A stretch of 64,000 nt of DNA from Lota lota (lineage: Eukaryota > Chordata > Actinopteri > Gadiformes > Lotidae). Positions 63,804 to 64,000 of the stretch are shown piece by piece (the stretch's first letter is position 1; each line of letters begins with the position of its first letter). Under the pieces are notes generated by a model, which saw only the letters and a program-made list of their open reading frames with translations, did not search any database and was not told where the DNA came from. The DNA lies in NCBI GenBank assembly GCA_026745465.1, contig JACYXH010000826.1, positions 6,192,724 to 6,256,723 on the forward strand, written 5' to 3'. Made by a program: the position numbers and the translations under genes.

Positions 63804-63957
63804 TTATCTGGGTACTTTAAGGACCTTGTAGACATTGTTGTGGAAGACGGTGGAGAAGTGAGGCTGGGCGTCTTTCTTCATCAGGCTGCAGAAGGGGACC
63901 TTGCCGATGTTCTGGGGGTCCTCCACGTCCCAGATCTCCGGCATGCTACAGCCGGGC
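63804..63957 (-). CDS. Terminal coding exon of an unidentified gene
   Basis: After a TGCCAG acceptor the frame reads PGCSMPEIWDVEDPQNIGKV, then PFCSLMKKDAQPHFSTVFHN and NVYKVLKVPR with TAA. The composition looks like a real conserved protein, in contrast to simple-repeat frames nearby. I do not recognise the family. In human the gene on this side of SMARCC1 is DHX30, but it is on the opposite strand and I cannot match this tail to it. The rest of the gene lies outside the window. Confidence 0.6.
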
Positions 63958-64000
63958 CTGGCACGCACGCACCAACACAAACACACACGCAAGGGAGAGG

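Overview
This is a teleost fish nuclear genomic window. Vertebrate genes with small exons and GT-AG introns sit in AT-rich DNA. Long CA/TG, CT/GA and TA microsatellites are unusually dense. There is a Tc1-like transposon of the type common in fish, and there are worn SINE or LINE tail fragments. I cannot name the species. No bacterial, phage or CRISPR features are present, and I found no convincing undescribed system. The points most worth checking are a splicing-variation cluster in the first gene, a one-base frameshift in the second, and a repeated closeness of simple repeats to 5' splice sites.

All three genes read right to left (minus strand).

(1) CSPG5 (neuroglycan C), about 32.4 kb down to 0.3 kb. 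I reconstructed a signal-peptide exon, a large mucin-like and acidic exon ending in half an EGF module, an EGF plus transmembrane exon, a cytoplasmic exon with two in-frame donors (the longer one gives the insert known from mammalian neuroglycan C), a candidate 19-codon cassette exon, and the terminal exon. The short form is 515 codons and keeps frame across every junction.

(2) SMARCC1 (BAF155, SWI/SNF core subunit), 60,057 down to 41,072. I placed 27 coding exons. They join in frame to 1,087 codons if one extra base in exon 5 is discounted. The order is N-terminal module, basic and acidic linkers, SWIRM, SANT, acidic region, coiled coil and Pro/Gly/Met-rich tail. A decayed Tc1-like element sits in intron 3 and a 47-bp minisatellite in intron 10.

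(3) The last exon and probable 3' UTR of an unidentified gene at the right edge.

CSPG5 lying directly downstream of SMARCC1 on the same strand matches human 3p21.31, which supports both identifications and suggests an ancient linkage. CSPG5 is a brain cell-surface proteoglycan and SMARCC1 a ubiquitous chromatin remodeller. Nothing here suggests they act in one pathway.

Layout: 1-290, TG-rich flank; 0.3-32.4 kb, CSPG5; 32.4-33.5 kb, its GC-rich 5' region; 33.5-38.8 kb, intergenic, repeats only; 38.8-41.07 kb, SMARCC1 3' UTR; 41.07-60.06 kb, SMARCC1 coding exons; 60.06-60.2 kb, its promoter; 60.2-61.9 kb, intergenic; 61.9-63.8 kb, probable 3' UTR of the third gene.
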